DNA of 18,377 nucleotides, taken from the NCBI GenBank assembly GCA_027296205.1, contig JAPUJM010000230.1, positions 1-18,377 of the forward strand. Reading direction: 5' to 3'. A program made the translations under genes and the position numbers. The DNA is from Actinomycetota bacterium (GTDB lineage: Bacteria; Actinomycetota; Acidimicrobiia; Spongiisociales; ZC4RG35). Below, piece after piece: positions 1-6,733 of the stretch; the first letter of the stretch is position 1, and every line of letters begins with the position of its first letter. The notes under the pieces were generated by a model. That model saw nothing but the letters and a program-made list of their open reading frames with translations, ran no database searches and had not been told where the DNA came from.

Positions 1-1
1 A

Positions 2-718
2 GCGATGGCCTCGGTCCGCGAGGTGGTGCGGCTCGGGCGCAATCTGCGAAAGAGGGAGGGTCATAGGGTCCGCCAACCGCTCTCCCGGCTCACAGTCATA
101 ACCCGCGACCCGAGCGTGGCCGATGCCGTCACCACCCATGCTTCCCTCATATCCGACGAGCTCAATGTGAAGGAGGTAACGGTCAGTTCGGAGGAGACCG
201 CCTTCGTCCATCTCTCGGCCAAAGCGAATTACCGCAAGCTTGGCCCGGTTCTCGGCTCCAGAATGACCCATGCCGCTACCGCGATCGCCGGGCTCTCCGG
301 CGATCAGATAGAAGAGCTTCTCGCTGGGGGCTCGACCGAGCTTTTCGGACAGCAGATCACACTCGACGAGATCCTCGTCGAGCGCACTCCGGTTGAGGGG
401 ACCATCGTCGAAACCGGTCCGAAATTTGCATGTGCGCTTGACACAACTATCACCAGAGAACTCAAACTCGAAGGTCTGGCCCGTGAGATTGTGAGCAAGG
501 TCCAGAACATGCGCCGTCAAGCGGGACTTCAAGTTTCTGATCGGATCCAGTTGACCTGGCAAGCGGCCGACGACGATGTCGCGGTGGCTTTAGATCAATA
601 CCGCGACTACATCATAAGTGAGGTTCTGGCGTCCGAACTGATCAGAAGCAGCGAGGTTGACGGCTCCGATGTCGAGATCGACGGTCACACCATTCGGCTG
701 GACGTGGTCAAGGCCTAG
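2..718 (+). CDS. ileS: Isoleucyl-tRNA synthetase, C-terminal part (5' end outside window)
   Basis: This is the last 238 codons of isoleucyl-tRNA synthetase, which charges tRNA-Ile in the cytoplasm; the reading frame is open to the left edge, so the Met at base 5 is internal. The visible part is the anticodon-binding region and C-terminal extension. It starts with the GRNLRKREGHRVRQPLSRL block and later has REIVSKVQNMRRQAGLQVSDRI, a pattern typical of the eukaryote-like (type 2) bacterial IleRS found in actinomycetes. The catalytic HIGH and KMSKS motifs lie upstream of the window. The gene faces the division operon and ends in TAG at 716-718, overlapping the stop of the convergent YCII gene. 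The family call is safe; the type 2 assignment rests on the C-terminal pattern only. Confidence 0.93.
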   Translation, partial: AMASVREVVRLGRNLRKREGHRVRQPLSRLTVITRDPSVADAVTTHASLISDELNVKEVTVSSEETAFVHLSAKANYRKLGPVLGSRMTHAATAIAGLSGDQIEELLAGGSTELFGQQITLDEILVERTPVEGTIVETGPKFACALDTTITRELKLEGLAREIVSKVQNMRRQAGLQVSDRIQLTWQAADDDVAVALDQYRDYIISEVLASELIRSSEVDGSDVEIDGHTIRLDVVKA

Positions 719-1038
719 TGAGGTCCCGGGAGAGTGCCCCGGATCAGGGCAGCACGGAAGGGATGAAGACTCACGTCGAAAAGACCCTCGGCCACGAACG
801 GGTCTTCCTCCATGAATCGGCGGGCGTCCTCTTCGCTATCGGCCTCGAGAATGACCACGGAAGGCCCGACCCCGTCGAGACTTCGACCAGCGAGAATGAC
901 GATTCCATCCTCCGTTGCCTGCACCAGACGTCGATAGTGCTCAGCGCTCGCTCTTTCATCCTCCTCTGACCAGGCAGTCGGATCGGTGAGAAGCTCGGGC
1001 CGGTCGCCCGGGAGGAATTGGTAGATGAACTCAGGCAA
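715..1038 (-). CDS. YCII-related domain protein, function unknown
   Basis: A 107-residue single-domain protein of the YCII (YciI-like) family, a ferredoxin-like fold related to dimeric alpha-beta barrel proteins. Visible family features are the N-terminal strand MPEFIYQFLPG, a central AGRSLDG turn with the following hydrophobic strand SVVILEA, and the DPFVAEGLFDVSLHPF block near residues 79-94. The substrate is unknown; some family members are small hydrolases or chlorohydrolase-like enzymes, but nothing here identifies a reaction. The start is TTG (1038-1036), chosen because it gives the usual family N-terminus and lies only 5 bases after the divIVA stop, so the two are probably co-transcribed. 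No strong ribosome-binding site is seen. It is the last gene of the minus-strand operon and shares a CTAG with the ileS stop. Confidence 0.8.
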   Translation of the reverse strand: MPEFIYQFLPGDRPELLTDPTAWSEEDERASAEHYRRLVQATEDGIVILAGRSLDGVGPSVVILEADSEEDARRFMEEDPFVAEGLFDVSLHPFRAALIRGTLPGPH

Positions 1039-1043
1039 GCTGC

Positions 1044-1706
1044 CTACTCGTCCCGGTCGTCATGCTCCACGGAGGACAACTCCTTCGTAGAGTCGTCACC
1101 GAGCTCGCCGTCTTCTTCATCATCGACAGAACCGGCGTCCGATCCCTGATGCGTGTCCTCGTCCCCGGAGTCGTCATCAACGATCTGGGTGTTCGCATCG
1201 TCTGCGGAGTCCTCGTCAGCGTCGTGAGCCAAGTCCAGATCCTGGTCGGTCTGCTGGTGGTCACCAATCGATTGGTCCATCTCATCCAACCGATCAGCCA
1301 CAACAGTGGCCAGCACGGCGAGTTGGGTGCGGACACCGGCAACATGATGAGTGAGCTCGGCCATCTCCTCTTCGCCGGCCGCCTTCTTTGCATCAATCTC
1401 AACCGCCCACGAGTCGGCCTGGGACATGGCGTCCGCCAGGATCTGGTTCGCTTCCTCCCGGGCATCCGCGATCATCGTGTCGGCAGTCGCCTGGGCCGTC
1501 ATGAGGACACGACCGATGGCGCTCTCATCCACGACGGGCGCCGATTTCTCCACTGGATTGTTTGCCTTGGCATCGAGGATCTGGTCTTGAAGTTCGCGAA
1601 TCGTCGCAACGACGTCATCGAGAAAGTCGTCAACCTCATCGAGGTCATAACCTCGAAGGACTGTTGAGAAGGTCTTCTGCTCTACGTTGGCGGGTGTCAT
1701 TCCCAT
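1044..1706 (-). CDS. divIVA: DivIVA-family polar/septal scaffold (Wag31-like) with acidic tail
   Basis: A 220-residue DivIVA-domain protein, expected to bind negatively curved membrane at poles and septa and organise cell-wall growth. The N-terminal domain is recognisable at residues 3-45 (TPANVEQKTF, GYDLDEVDDFLDDV). A coiled-coil region follows at about 62-145, rich in Ala, Glu and Gln. Residues 144-220 are an extreme acidic, low-complexity tail with about 32 Asp/Glu and almost no Lys or Arg. The start is ATG at 1706, with an AAAGG-like site 9 bases upstream; the second Met at 1700 is a possible alternative and would give the common MTP start. It sits after yggT, as in mycobacteria and other actinomycetes, with a 67-base gap holding a candidate promoter. 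The tail is unlike typical Wag31 C-termini. Confidence 0.9.
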   Translation of the reverse strand: MGMTPANVEQKTFSTVLRGYDLDEVDDFLDDVVATIRELQDQILDAKANNPVEKSAPVVDESAIGRVLMTAQATADTMIADAREEANQILADAMSQADSWAVEIDAKKAAGEEEMAELTHHVAGVRTQLAVLATVVADRLDEMDQSIGDHQQTDQDLDLAHDADEDSADDANTQIVDDDSGDEDTHQGSDAGSVDDEEDGELGDDSTKELSSVEHDDRDE

Positions 1707-1732
1707 GGTTTTCGGCCTTTCGCTCGGGCAGG

Positions 1733-1761
1733 AGGATAAGAACCGGAAACCCAGCCTTCAA
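1733..1761 (-). promoter_or_regulatory. Candidate divIVA promoter
   Basis: In the 67-base gap between yggT and divIVA the minus strand reads TTGAAG (1761-1756), 17 bases, then TATCCT (1738-1733). Each hexamer matches the housekeeping sigma consensus at 4 of 6 positions with ideal spacing. It would place a start about 25 bases upstream of the divIVA ATG and give divIVA-YCII expression partly independent of the large operon. This is inference from motif and spacing only. Confidence 0.4.
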
Positions 1762-1773
1762 GTATCAGGGCAA

Positions 1774-2034
1774 TCAGCGGACCAACCGAAGGAGAATCTG
1801 AATTCCGACGAGGAGGACGATCGGCGACAAGTCAAGCGCTCCCCCGCCGATCCGGACTGGTGGGATCACTCGCCGGATTGGGAGTATCACCGGGTAGATC
1901 ATCCGATCGAGAAAGGTCTGGAGTCGACCCACGGCATGCGCGGTTGAGGCTGGTATCCACGACAGGATCACCCAAAGAAACACGGCATAGAAGTAGATCG
2001 TGAGAGCGAAGCCGATGATCGCACGGATGCTCAC
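1774..2034 (-). CDS. yggT: YggT family small membrane protein
   Basis: An 86-residue integral membrane protein of the YggT family. Two hydrophobic helices are visible, about residues 4-26 (IIGFALTIYFYAVFLWVILS) and 66-84, joined by a conserved-type loop containing FLDRMIYPVILPIRRVIPP. YggT proteins are conserved beside sepF and divIVA in actinomycetes; their exact role is not settled, and links to division-site placement and osmotic tolerance have been proposed for relatives. The start is GTG at 2034-2032, 3 bases past the sepF stop, without a clear ribosome-binding site, which suggests translation coupled to sepF. Length matches the family. Confidence 0.88.
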   Translation of the reverse strand: MSIRAIIGFALTIYFYAVFLWVILSWIPASTAHAVGRLQTFLDRMIYPVILPIRRVIPPVRIGGGALDLSPIVLLVGIQILLRLVR

Positions 2035-2037
2035 CGA

Positions 2038-2565
2038 TCAGTCGACGTCGTCGAGCTCGTAAGCACCGAGAGAAGCCAGACGTCGCTTCTCGTCGCGACT
2101 CAGGGTCACCCGGGGCGGCAGGACCGCCACCAAGCCATCGCCGATCCTTCGCATCGACCCATCGAGGGCATAGATCAGACCGGATGAGAAGTCGACAACA
2201 CGTCTGACGAGATCTTGATCGACCTGTCTCATGTCGAGCACGACCGGGGTACGCTCACGAATTCTGTCGGCCAGAACACGGGCATCGCCGAATTCCTCGA
2301 CTACCAGGATGTCCGACTGGATCTCGACCGGGCGGACCATCGGACCACCGGCGACGACTGCCTCCGACCGGCCCTGGGGCCGGGTTGCTGTTCGCGCCGT
2401 CAAAGGCGGCTCCACTCTCCGACCCTCAGGCACCGAATCGACACTGTTTGGCTGCATGATACCGTCGGAGGCGGTAATCATGCCCTGTTCGCCGGCCCCG
2501 GCTTCGACCTGGTCCTCATCGACGAGACCCAGATAGACAAGTGCTTTCGAGAACAGTGAAGACAT
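2038..2565 (-). CDS. sepF: SepF, FtsZ membrane anchor
   Basis: A 175-residue SepF, which tethers FtsZ filaments to the membrane and replaces FtsA in actinomycetes. The N-terminus MSSLFSKALVYLGLVDED is the membrane-targeting amphipathic helix; a variable Pro/Arg/Gly linker follows; the SepF core spans about residues 82-150 (IQSDILVVEEFGDA, RTPVVLDMRQVD, LIYALDGSMRRIGDGLVAVLPP). I chose ATG at 2565 rather than the upstream in-frame TTG at 2583, because the ATG gives the usual family N-terminus and has GGAG 8 bases upstream. The TTG would overlap the yggS stop by 4 bases and add six residues. The core should bind the FtsZ C-terminal peptide encoded three genes upstream. Confidence 0.93.
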   Translation of the reverse strand: MSSLFSKALVYLGLVDEDQVEAGAGEQGMITASDGIMQPNSVDSVPEGRRVEPPLTARTATRPQGRSEAVVAGGPMVRPVEIQSDILVVEEFGDARVLADRIRERTPVVLDMRQVDQDLVRRVVDFSSGLIYALDGSMRRIGDGLVAVLPPRVTLSRDEKRRLASLGAYELDDVD

Positions 2566-2573
2566 CGGTGTGG

Positions 2574-2577
2574 CTCC
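2574..2577 (-). promoter_or_regulatory. Ribosome-binding site that sets the sepF start
   Basis: GGAG on the minus strand, 8 bases before ATG 2565 and inside the frame of the competing upstream TTG. It supports the shorter SepF. Confidence 0.6.
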
Positions 2578-2579
2578 GG

Positions 2580-3233
2580 TCAATTGCGCGGGCCAAAGAT
2601 AGCCCGACCTACTCGAATGATAGAGGCACCTTCACTTATGGCGATTTCGAAATCATCGGTCATGCCCATGGATAGCTCGACAACCGAGGGATTCTGGACC
2701 GCTACTCGATCTCGCAACTCCCTCAGCATGACGAAGAAACGACGACTGGCCTCCGGCTGGTCGGGGATTGGTGGGATGGCCATCAGACCTCTGACCTCAA
2801 GACCCAATTTGGTCATCCACTCGACGAGCGAGCCGGTTTCCCCTATTTCGGCTCCGGACTTCTGCCTCTCGCCACCGACATTCACCTGGAGGAGGACCGG
2901 AGGGGGCATCCCGGGACCCTTGACCCAGGCCGAGGCAACGGACCGCCGATCCATTGAGTGAAGAAGATGGCTGAGGGGCCGCACAACCCTCGTCTTGTTT
3001 GATTGAAGTGAGCCGACGAAATGCCAACGGATGTCGTCGGGAAGCAACGGCGCCTTCGTCGCCAGCTCCTGGGCCCGGTTCTCTCCAAAGTCGCGGTGAC
3101 CTTCCTCGTAGACCCTGATGATCTCTTCGGCCGATTTGCTCTTCGAAACTGCGACCAGGGTGATCTCGCTGGTGTCGCGCCCGGCTCGCATCGCAGCATC
3201 CGAGATCCGTCTCATCACCGACTGGTAGCTCAC
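2580..3233 (-). CDS. PLP-binding protein, YggS/PLPBP (COG0325) family
   Basis: A 217-residue pyridoxal phosphate homeostasis protein: a fold-type III TIM barrel that binds PLP but has no established catalytic turnover, and buffers vitamin B6 and amino-acid pools. Family motifs are clear: LVAVSKSKS with the PLP lysine at Lys31, HFVGSLQSNK (71-80), VNVGGERQKSG (118-127), and ELSMGMTDDFEIAI followed by IIRVGRAIFGPR at the C-terminus. The frame is open upstream to 3392, but I place the start at GTG 3233-3231. That GTG overlaps the pgeF stop in a GTGA and yields the normal family length. The longer version would run into pgeF and adds unrelated sequence. Its place between pgeF and sepF is the standard actinobacterial order. 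Confidence 0.93.
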   Translation of the reverse strand: MSYQSVMRRISDAAMRAGRDTSEITLVAVSKSKSAEEIIRVYEEGHRDFGENRAQELATKAPLLPDDIRWHFVGSLQSNKTRVVRPLSHLLHSMDRRSVASAWVKGPGMPPPVLLQVNVGGERQKSGAEIGETGSLVEWMTKLGLEVRGLMAIPPIPDQPEASRRFFVMLRELRDRVAVQNPSVVELSMGMTDDFEIAISEGASIIRVGRAIFGPRN

Positions 3234-3853
3234 ACCACCCACCCGACTGCCGCCAGACGATCGGGTTTGCCATTCCTCCGGTGACTGAACCAACCGTCGC
3301 TGTGATAGGTGCATCCCTTTGAAACCCAGGTCTCGAGGCCCTCGAGTTGACCAAGAATCGAACCCGTGAGATCCACCGAACTGGTACCCCAAGTTGTCAT
3401 CGCGCCGTGGTCGGAGAACTTTTTACTCAACTCGGCGCCCACCTCGAAACAACACGGTCCTATCCCGGGTCCGATGGCTGCCATGGTCGGAATGTGACCG
3501 CTGTGAACCATTACCGATCTCATCTCAGCGACCACACCCGCCAGCGCCCCTCGCCAGCCGGCGTGGGCCACGCCGACCGCCCCTGGGGCGGACATGACTA
3601 CTGCAAAGCAATCGGCAGTGAAGACAGCCACAGGCAAACCGGGCTCTGTCGTCCAGACTGCGTCGGCGTCGCCGCCATCACCGGAAACGGTGGCTCGGAC
3701 CACCTCTCTGCCGTGAACCTGATGAACCGTGGCCCAGGAATCCGAAACACCGAGTACCTCGCTGAGCGTGGCGCGAGCGCTGATGTCATTGCGGATGTCA
3801 CCATCCAGGGCCTCGCTGAACGATGCCCCGTGCCATTGGGGCGGCCGGATCAT
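3230..3853 (-). CDS. pgeF: Peptidoglycan editing factor PgeF (YfiH/LACC1 family)
   Basis: A 207-residue protein of the multicopper-polyphenol-oxidase-like (YfiH/LACC1) family. E. coli PgeF removes wrongly incorporated L-Ser from UDP-MurNAc precursors, and relatives act as purine nucleoside phosphorylases. The predicted zinc ligands are all present: His47 in HQVHG, Cys82 in TADC, His97 in AHAGWRG. IGPGIGPCCFEVG (127-139) and the C-terminal WFSHRRNG are also conserved. The ATG at 3853 overlaps the ftsZ stop by 4 bases (ATGA), so translation is probably coupled to FtsZ. Keeping a precursor-editing enzyme directly after ftsZ fits a quality-control role in septal wall synthesis; which substrate dominates here cannot be read from sequence. 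Confidence 0.93.
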   Translation of the reverse strand: MIRPPQWHGASFSEALDGDIRNDISARATLSEVLGVSDSWATVHQVHGREVVRATVSGDGGDADAVWTTEPGLPVAVFTADCFAVVMSAPGAVGVAHAGWRGALAGVVAEMRSVMVHSGHIPTMAAIGPGIGPCCFEVGAELSKKFSDHGAMTTWGTSSVDLTGSILGQLEGLETWVSKGCTYHSDGWFSHRRNGKPDRLAAVGWVV

Positions 3854-4899
3854 CCCTGAACGAAGTTGGGGATGTCGAGCATGTCATCTCCGTCATCGAC
3901 GGCAGACGGCTTCTGCTTCGGCCTCGAGCCGGAGGCTCGATTCGGGCGGCGGCGCCCTTCGAATCCAGCAGCGATAACGGTGACCTTCATCTCCTCGGCA
4001 AGATCATCGTCGATGATGGCCCCGAAGATGATATCCGCCTCGGCGTCGGCGTGATCGGAAACGACCCGAGCGGCCTCGATCGCCTCGTGAAGAGTCATCG
4101 AGGACGGTCCCGCAACCGATAGCAGAACGCCCTTGGAGCCATCCATCGAGCTTTCCAGCATCGGACTGGATATGGCGCGCTCGGCGGCCTGACTGGCCCG
4201 GTTCTCACCGGTGGCGCGACCAATCCCCATTACCGCCGATCCGGCGTCGGACATGATGGTCCTCACGTCGGCGAAGTCGACGTTGATGAGCCCCGGCGTG
4301 GTGATCAGGTCGGTGATCCCGGTGACACCGCTCATGAGGACCTCATCGGCGAGACGGAACGTCTCCCCTATCGGCGCCGATGGGTCACCGACGTCGAGAA
4401 GCCGATCATTGGGGATGATGATGAGGGTATCTACCGCATCCCTGAGGGCATCGATTCCTTCCTCGGCATAGACGGCTCGGCGATGGCCCTCGAACCCAAA
4501 AGGCCGGGTGACGACACCCACCGTGAGGGCACCAACCGATCGGGCAACCTCGGCGACAATCGGAGCGCCACCTGTTCCGGTTCCGCCTCCCTCGCCGGCG
4601 GTGATGAACACCATGTCCGAGCCTTTGAGGGCGTCCTCCAACTCGGAGCGATGCTCCTCGGCTGCTGCCCGACCTATCTCGGGATTGGCGCCGGCACCAA
4701 GACCGCGAGTCACGTCGCGTCCGATGTCCAGCTTCACATCTGCATCACTCATCAACAACGCCTGGGCATCCGTGTTCAGTGCGATGAACTCGACGCCGCG
4801 GACACCGGCCTCGACCATGCGGTTCACGGCGTTGACTCCACCGCCCCCAATGCCAACGACTTTGATGACGGCCAGATAGGCGCCACTGGAATTACTCAA
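3850..4899 (-). CDS. ftsZ: Cell division protein FtsZ
   Basis: A 349-residue FtsZ, the GTP-binding tubulin homologue that forms the division ring. The N-terminal GTPase domain has VVGIGGGGVNAVNRM (14-28), NTDAQAL (42-48) and the tubulin signature GGGTGTG (104-110). The T7 synergy loop NVDFAD is at 206-211. The folded part ends near residue 315. A linker of only about 22 residues follows, basic then acidic, then the conserved C-terminal peptide LDIPNFVQG that binds SepF. The start is TTG (4899-4897), preceded by GGAGG 7 bases upstream; no ATG or GTG gives a full N-terminus. It has its own likely promoter in the 101-base gap after ftsQ and overlaps pgeF by 4 bases. Confidence 0.98.
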   Translation of the reverse strand: MSNSSGAYLAVIKVVGIGGGGVNAVNRMVEAGVRGVEFIALNTDAQALLMSDADVKLDIGRDVTRGLGAGANPEIGRAAAEEHRSELEDALKGSDMVFITAGEGGGTGTGGAPIVAEVARSVGALTVGVVTRPFGFEGHRRAVYAEEGIDALRDAVDTLIIIPNDRLLDVGDPSAPIGETFRLADEVLMSGVTGITDLITTPGLINVDFADVRTIMSDAGSAVMGIGRATGENRASQAAERAISSPMLESSMDGSKGVLLSVAGPSSMTLHEAIEAARVVSDHADAEADIIFGAIIDDDLAEEMKVTVIAAGFEGRRRPNRASGSRPKQKPSAVDDGDDMLDIPNFVQG

Positions 4900-4992
4900 C
4901 GGATTACCTCCACTCAGCGGAAAATCTCAAAGCTGAAGTAGAGGTTTACCGTTAGACCGGGGTTAAGTAAACCCCTAATGTTTAAGGTTCTA
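4900..4992 (-). promoter_or_regulatory. ftsZ 5' leader with overlapping inverted repeats
   Basis: An AT-rich leader between ftsQ and the ftsZ TTG. A perfect 6-bp inverted repeat with a 5-base loop lies at 4959-4975 (plus strand GGGGTT, AAGTA, AACCCC). A second, mutually exclusive 7-bp pairing joins GGTTTAC (4943-4949) to GTAAACC (4967-4973). A third joins CCCTAA (4973-4978) to TTAGGG (5001-5006). The ribosome-binding site GGAGG lies close to the start codon. The repeats could be an operator or competing RNA hairpins; the function is inferred. Confidence 0.5.
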
Positions 4993-5020
4993 CTATAGCC
5001 TTAGGGTTGACTGGTGTCCG
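4992..5020 (-). promoter_or_regulatory. Likely ftsZ promoter
   Basis: On the minus strand, CGGACA (5020-5015), a 17-base spacer, then TATAGT (4997-4992). The -10 box matches the consensus at 5 of 6 positions and the -35 box at 4 of 6. The promoter overlaps the end of ftsQ and would start transcription near 4985, leaving an untranslated leader of about 85 bases. A dedicated promoter here would let FtsZ be made at a higher level than the upstream wall enzymes, as in other bacteria where ftsZ has promoters inside or after ftsQ. Confidence 0.55.
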
Positions 5021-5837
5021 GGTGAGAGTCACTCGAGCCGGACCTTTCCCCCTCCTCGGCCGGGTCTTCATCAACTTCTTCCCCAGAGACCCCTGGGGTT
5101 TCCGGTGGCTGGACCGCGGGGTGCGTCGGTGCAATGAGAACTAGAATCGAGTTCTCGGGTAATGGCTCGCGGAGCAGAGCGGTGAGACTCAAGGCCTTGG
5201 CCCCCATCTCGACGGGACGACCGAGACGAACCTGATATCCGTCGACCACCGCCCACAGTTCGTCGTCTTCGACCCGCATCGTCATGTCGCGGTGTGTCGA
5301 ATCGGGAAGATTCGCCACGAACTCCGCCGCCCCCACCACAAAGACCGAGCTCTCGGCGTCGACCTCGTCGAGTCCTGGAAGTCTTATCCAGGGCAAGGTG
5401 TCGTCGGGTGAGTCTGGCCCCGGCACCGCCACTCCTTCGATGTCACGCCGGGCCCATCCACCGGCGGTTTGGAACCATGCCACGGGCACCCGTTCTTCGA
5501 CTCGGACAATCACCTCATCGGGCCATTGGCGATGAACACGGGCACTTCGAATCCATGGGTCCAACTCCAGGGCCCGTTCTACCGCCGCAGGACGCAGCAT
5601 GATCATCGGCGTCCCGGCGACGACCCGATGCGCTGCCAGCGTCTCGTTGGCGTGACTGGCGGCGATGCCGGCCGTTCTGACCTGACTGACGCTCAGCCAC
5701 GGCGAAAAGGCAAGCCACACGAGGATCCCAACGATGATCACCGTCATCAGGAACCTGAGTAGCCGCCCAACGTTGCGCTGAGCGGCGTCTTCGGCAACGG
5801 CCTTGCGCCGTTGGAGAAGTCTCGGGTCCATTGTCAT
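5001..5837 (-). CDS. ftsQ: Cell division protein FtsQ/DivIB
   Basis: A 278-residue bitopic membrane protein of the divisome, part of the FtsQLB complex that controls FtsW-FtsI activity. A basic cytoplasmic N-terminus is followed by one membrane helix (about 27-45), then the POTRA domain (about 48-117: SVSQVRTAGI, LELDPWIRSARVHRQWPDEVIVRVEERVPVA) and the beta-rich FtsQ domain. The last 40 residues are a Pro/Glu/Ser/Asp-rich tail outside the membrane. The ATG at 5837 overlaps the murB stop by 4 bases; a second ATG at 5831 is also possible. Its place between murB and ftsZ is classical. Confidence 0.93.
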   Translation of the reverse strand: MTMDPRLLQRRKAVAEDAAQRNVGRLLRFLMTVIIVGILVWLAFSPWLSVSQVRTAGIAASHANETLAAHRVVAGTPMIMLRPAAVERALELDPWIRSARVHRQWPDEVIVRVEERVPVAWFQTAGGWARRDIEGVAVPGPDSPDDTLPWIRLPGLDEVDAESSVFVVGAAEFVANLPDSTHRDMTMRVEDDELWAVVDGYQVRLGRPVEMGAKALSLTALLREPLPENSILVLIAPTHPAVQPPETPGVSGEEVDEDPAEEGERSGSSDSHPDTSQP

Positions 5838-6733
5838 TTCCTGAATCCCACGAACTGAATCTCCGGTTCCAGCATGGTGCCGCTGAGCTCCAATACTCGT
5901 TCCTTGATCTCCTCGACCAACCCCCGCACATCCTCGGAAGTTGCCTCCGGCCCGGCAACGAAGAAGTTCGCATGTTTATCGGACACGGTCACATCGCCCA
6001 CCCGGTGGCCCTTGAGACCGAGAGAGTCGATGAGTTCGCCCGCCGAGATATCAGGTGGGTTCTTGAACACGCTGCCCGCGTTGTGCGTGCCACCCGGCTG
6101 GTTCTCGCGACGCCATCGTGTGATTTCTCGAATCTGCCGACGACCCTCCTCGGCATTGCCTCGCTCTGTTTGGAATGTCGCCGTGACGACGAGATCCTCC
6201 GCTCCCACGTTGGAGTGGCGATAGGACAACTGGAGGGTGTCAGGACTGTCGGTACGGGTGGCGCCGTCTCTCAGGTCGATTATCCGGGCCTCGACGAGTC
6301 GGTCCTTGGTCTCGGAGCCAAAACACCCGGCGTTCTGCCTGACCGCACCTCCGACAGAACCGGGAATGCCGACGAAGAACTCGAGACCGCGGAGACCATG
6401 ATCCACACACGTCCGTGCCAGCCTGGGAACGGGGACTGCCGAGCCCGCGGTGACTGCCGTCCCTTCAATGCGAGTTTCCGCAAAACCCCCTCCGAGCCGA
6501 ATCACCAGACCGGCAAAGCCGGCGTCGGCGACCACGAGGTTGGACCCCCTTCCCAACACCAACAGTGGCTGACTCGCCGTGGCACCTGTCGCTATCAACG
6601 CCCGGAGGGACTCGATGTCGTCGATCTCCGCGAGGTATCGGGCCGGTCCACCTGATTTGTAGGTAGTCAAGGGTCCCAGCGGCACGTTCTCGCGCACTTT
6701 GCCCTGTTCAATCAGATGTGTCAGCGCGGTCAC
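5834..6733 (-). CDS. murB: UDP-N-acetylenolpyruvoylglucosamine reductase MurB
   Basis: A 299-residue FAD enzyme that uses NADPH to reduce UDP-GlcNAc-enolpyruvate to UDP-MurNAc in the cytoplasm. FAD-binding motifs are GRGSNLVV (61-68) and IPGSVGGAVRQNAG (123-136). Predicted catalytic residues are Arg172 in SYRHS, Ser221 in NAGSVFKNP as the proton donor, and Glu291 in the C-terminal PEIQFVG. Length and motifs fit a type II MurB. The start is GTG 6733-6731, overlapping the murC stop as GTGA. In mycobacteria and Streptomyces murB lies outside the dcw cluster, so its position between murC and ftsQ resembles other Gram-positive arrangements. Confidence 0.95.
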   Translation of the reverse strand: MTALTHLIEQGKVRENVPLGPLTTYKSGGPARYLAEIDDIESLRALIATGATASQPLLVLGRGSNLVVADAGFAGLVIRLGGGFAETRIEGTAVTAGSAVPVPRLARTCVDHGLRGLEFFVGIPGSVGGAVRQNAGCFGSETKDRLVEARIIDLRDGATRTDSPDTLQLSYRHSNVGAEDLVVTATFQTERGNAEEGRRQIREITRWRRENQPGGTHNAGSVFKNPPDISAGELIDSLGLKGHRVGDVTVSDKHANFFVAGPEATSEDVRGLVEEIKERVLELSGTMLEPEIQFVGFRK

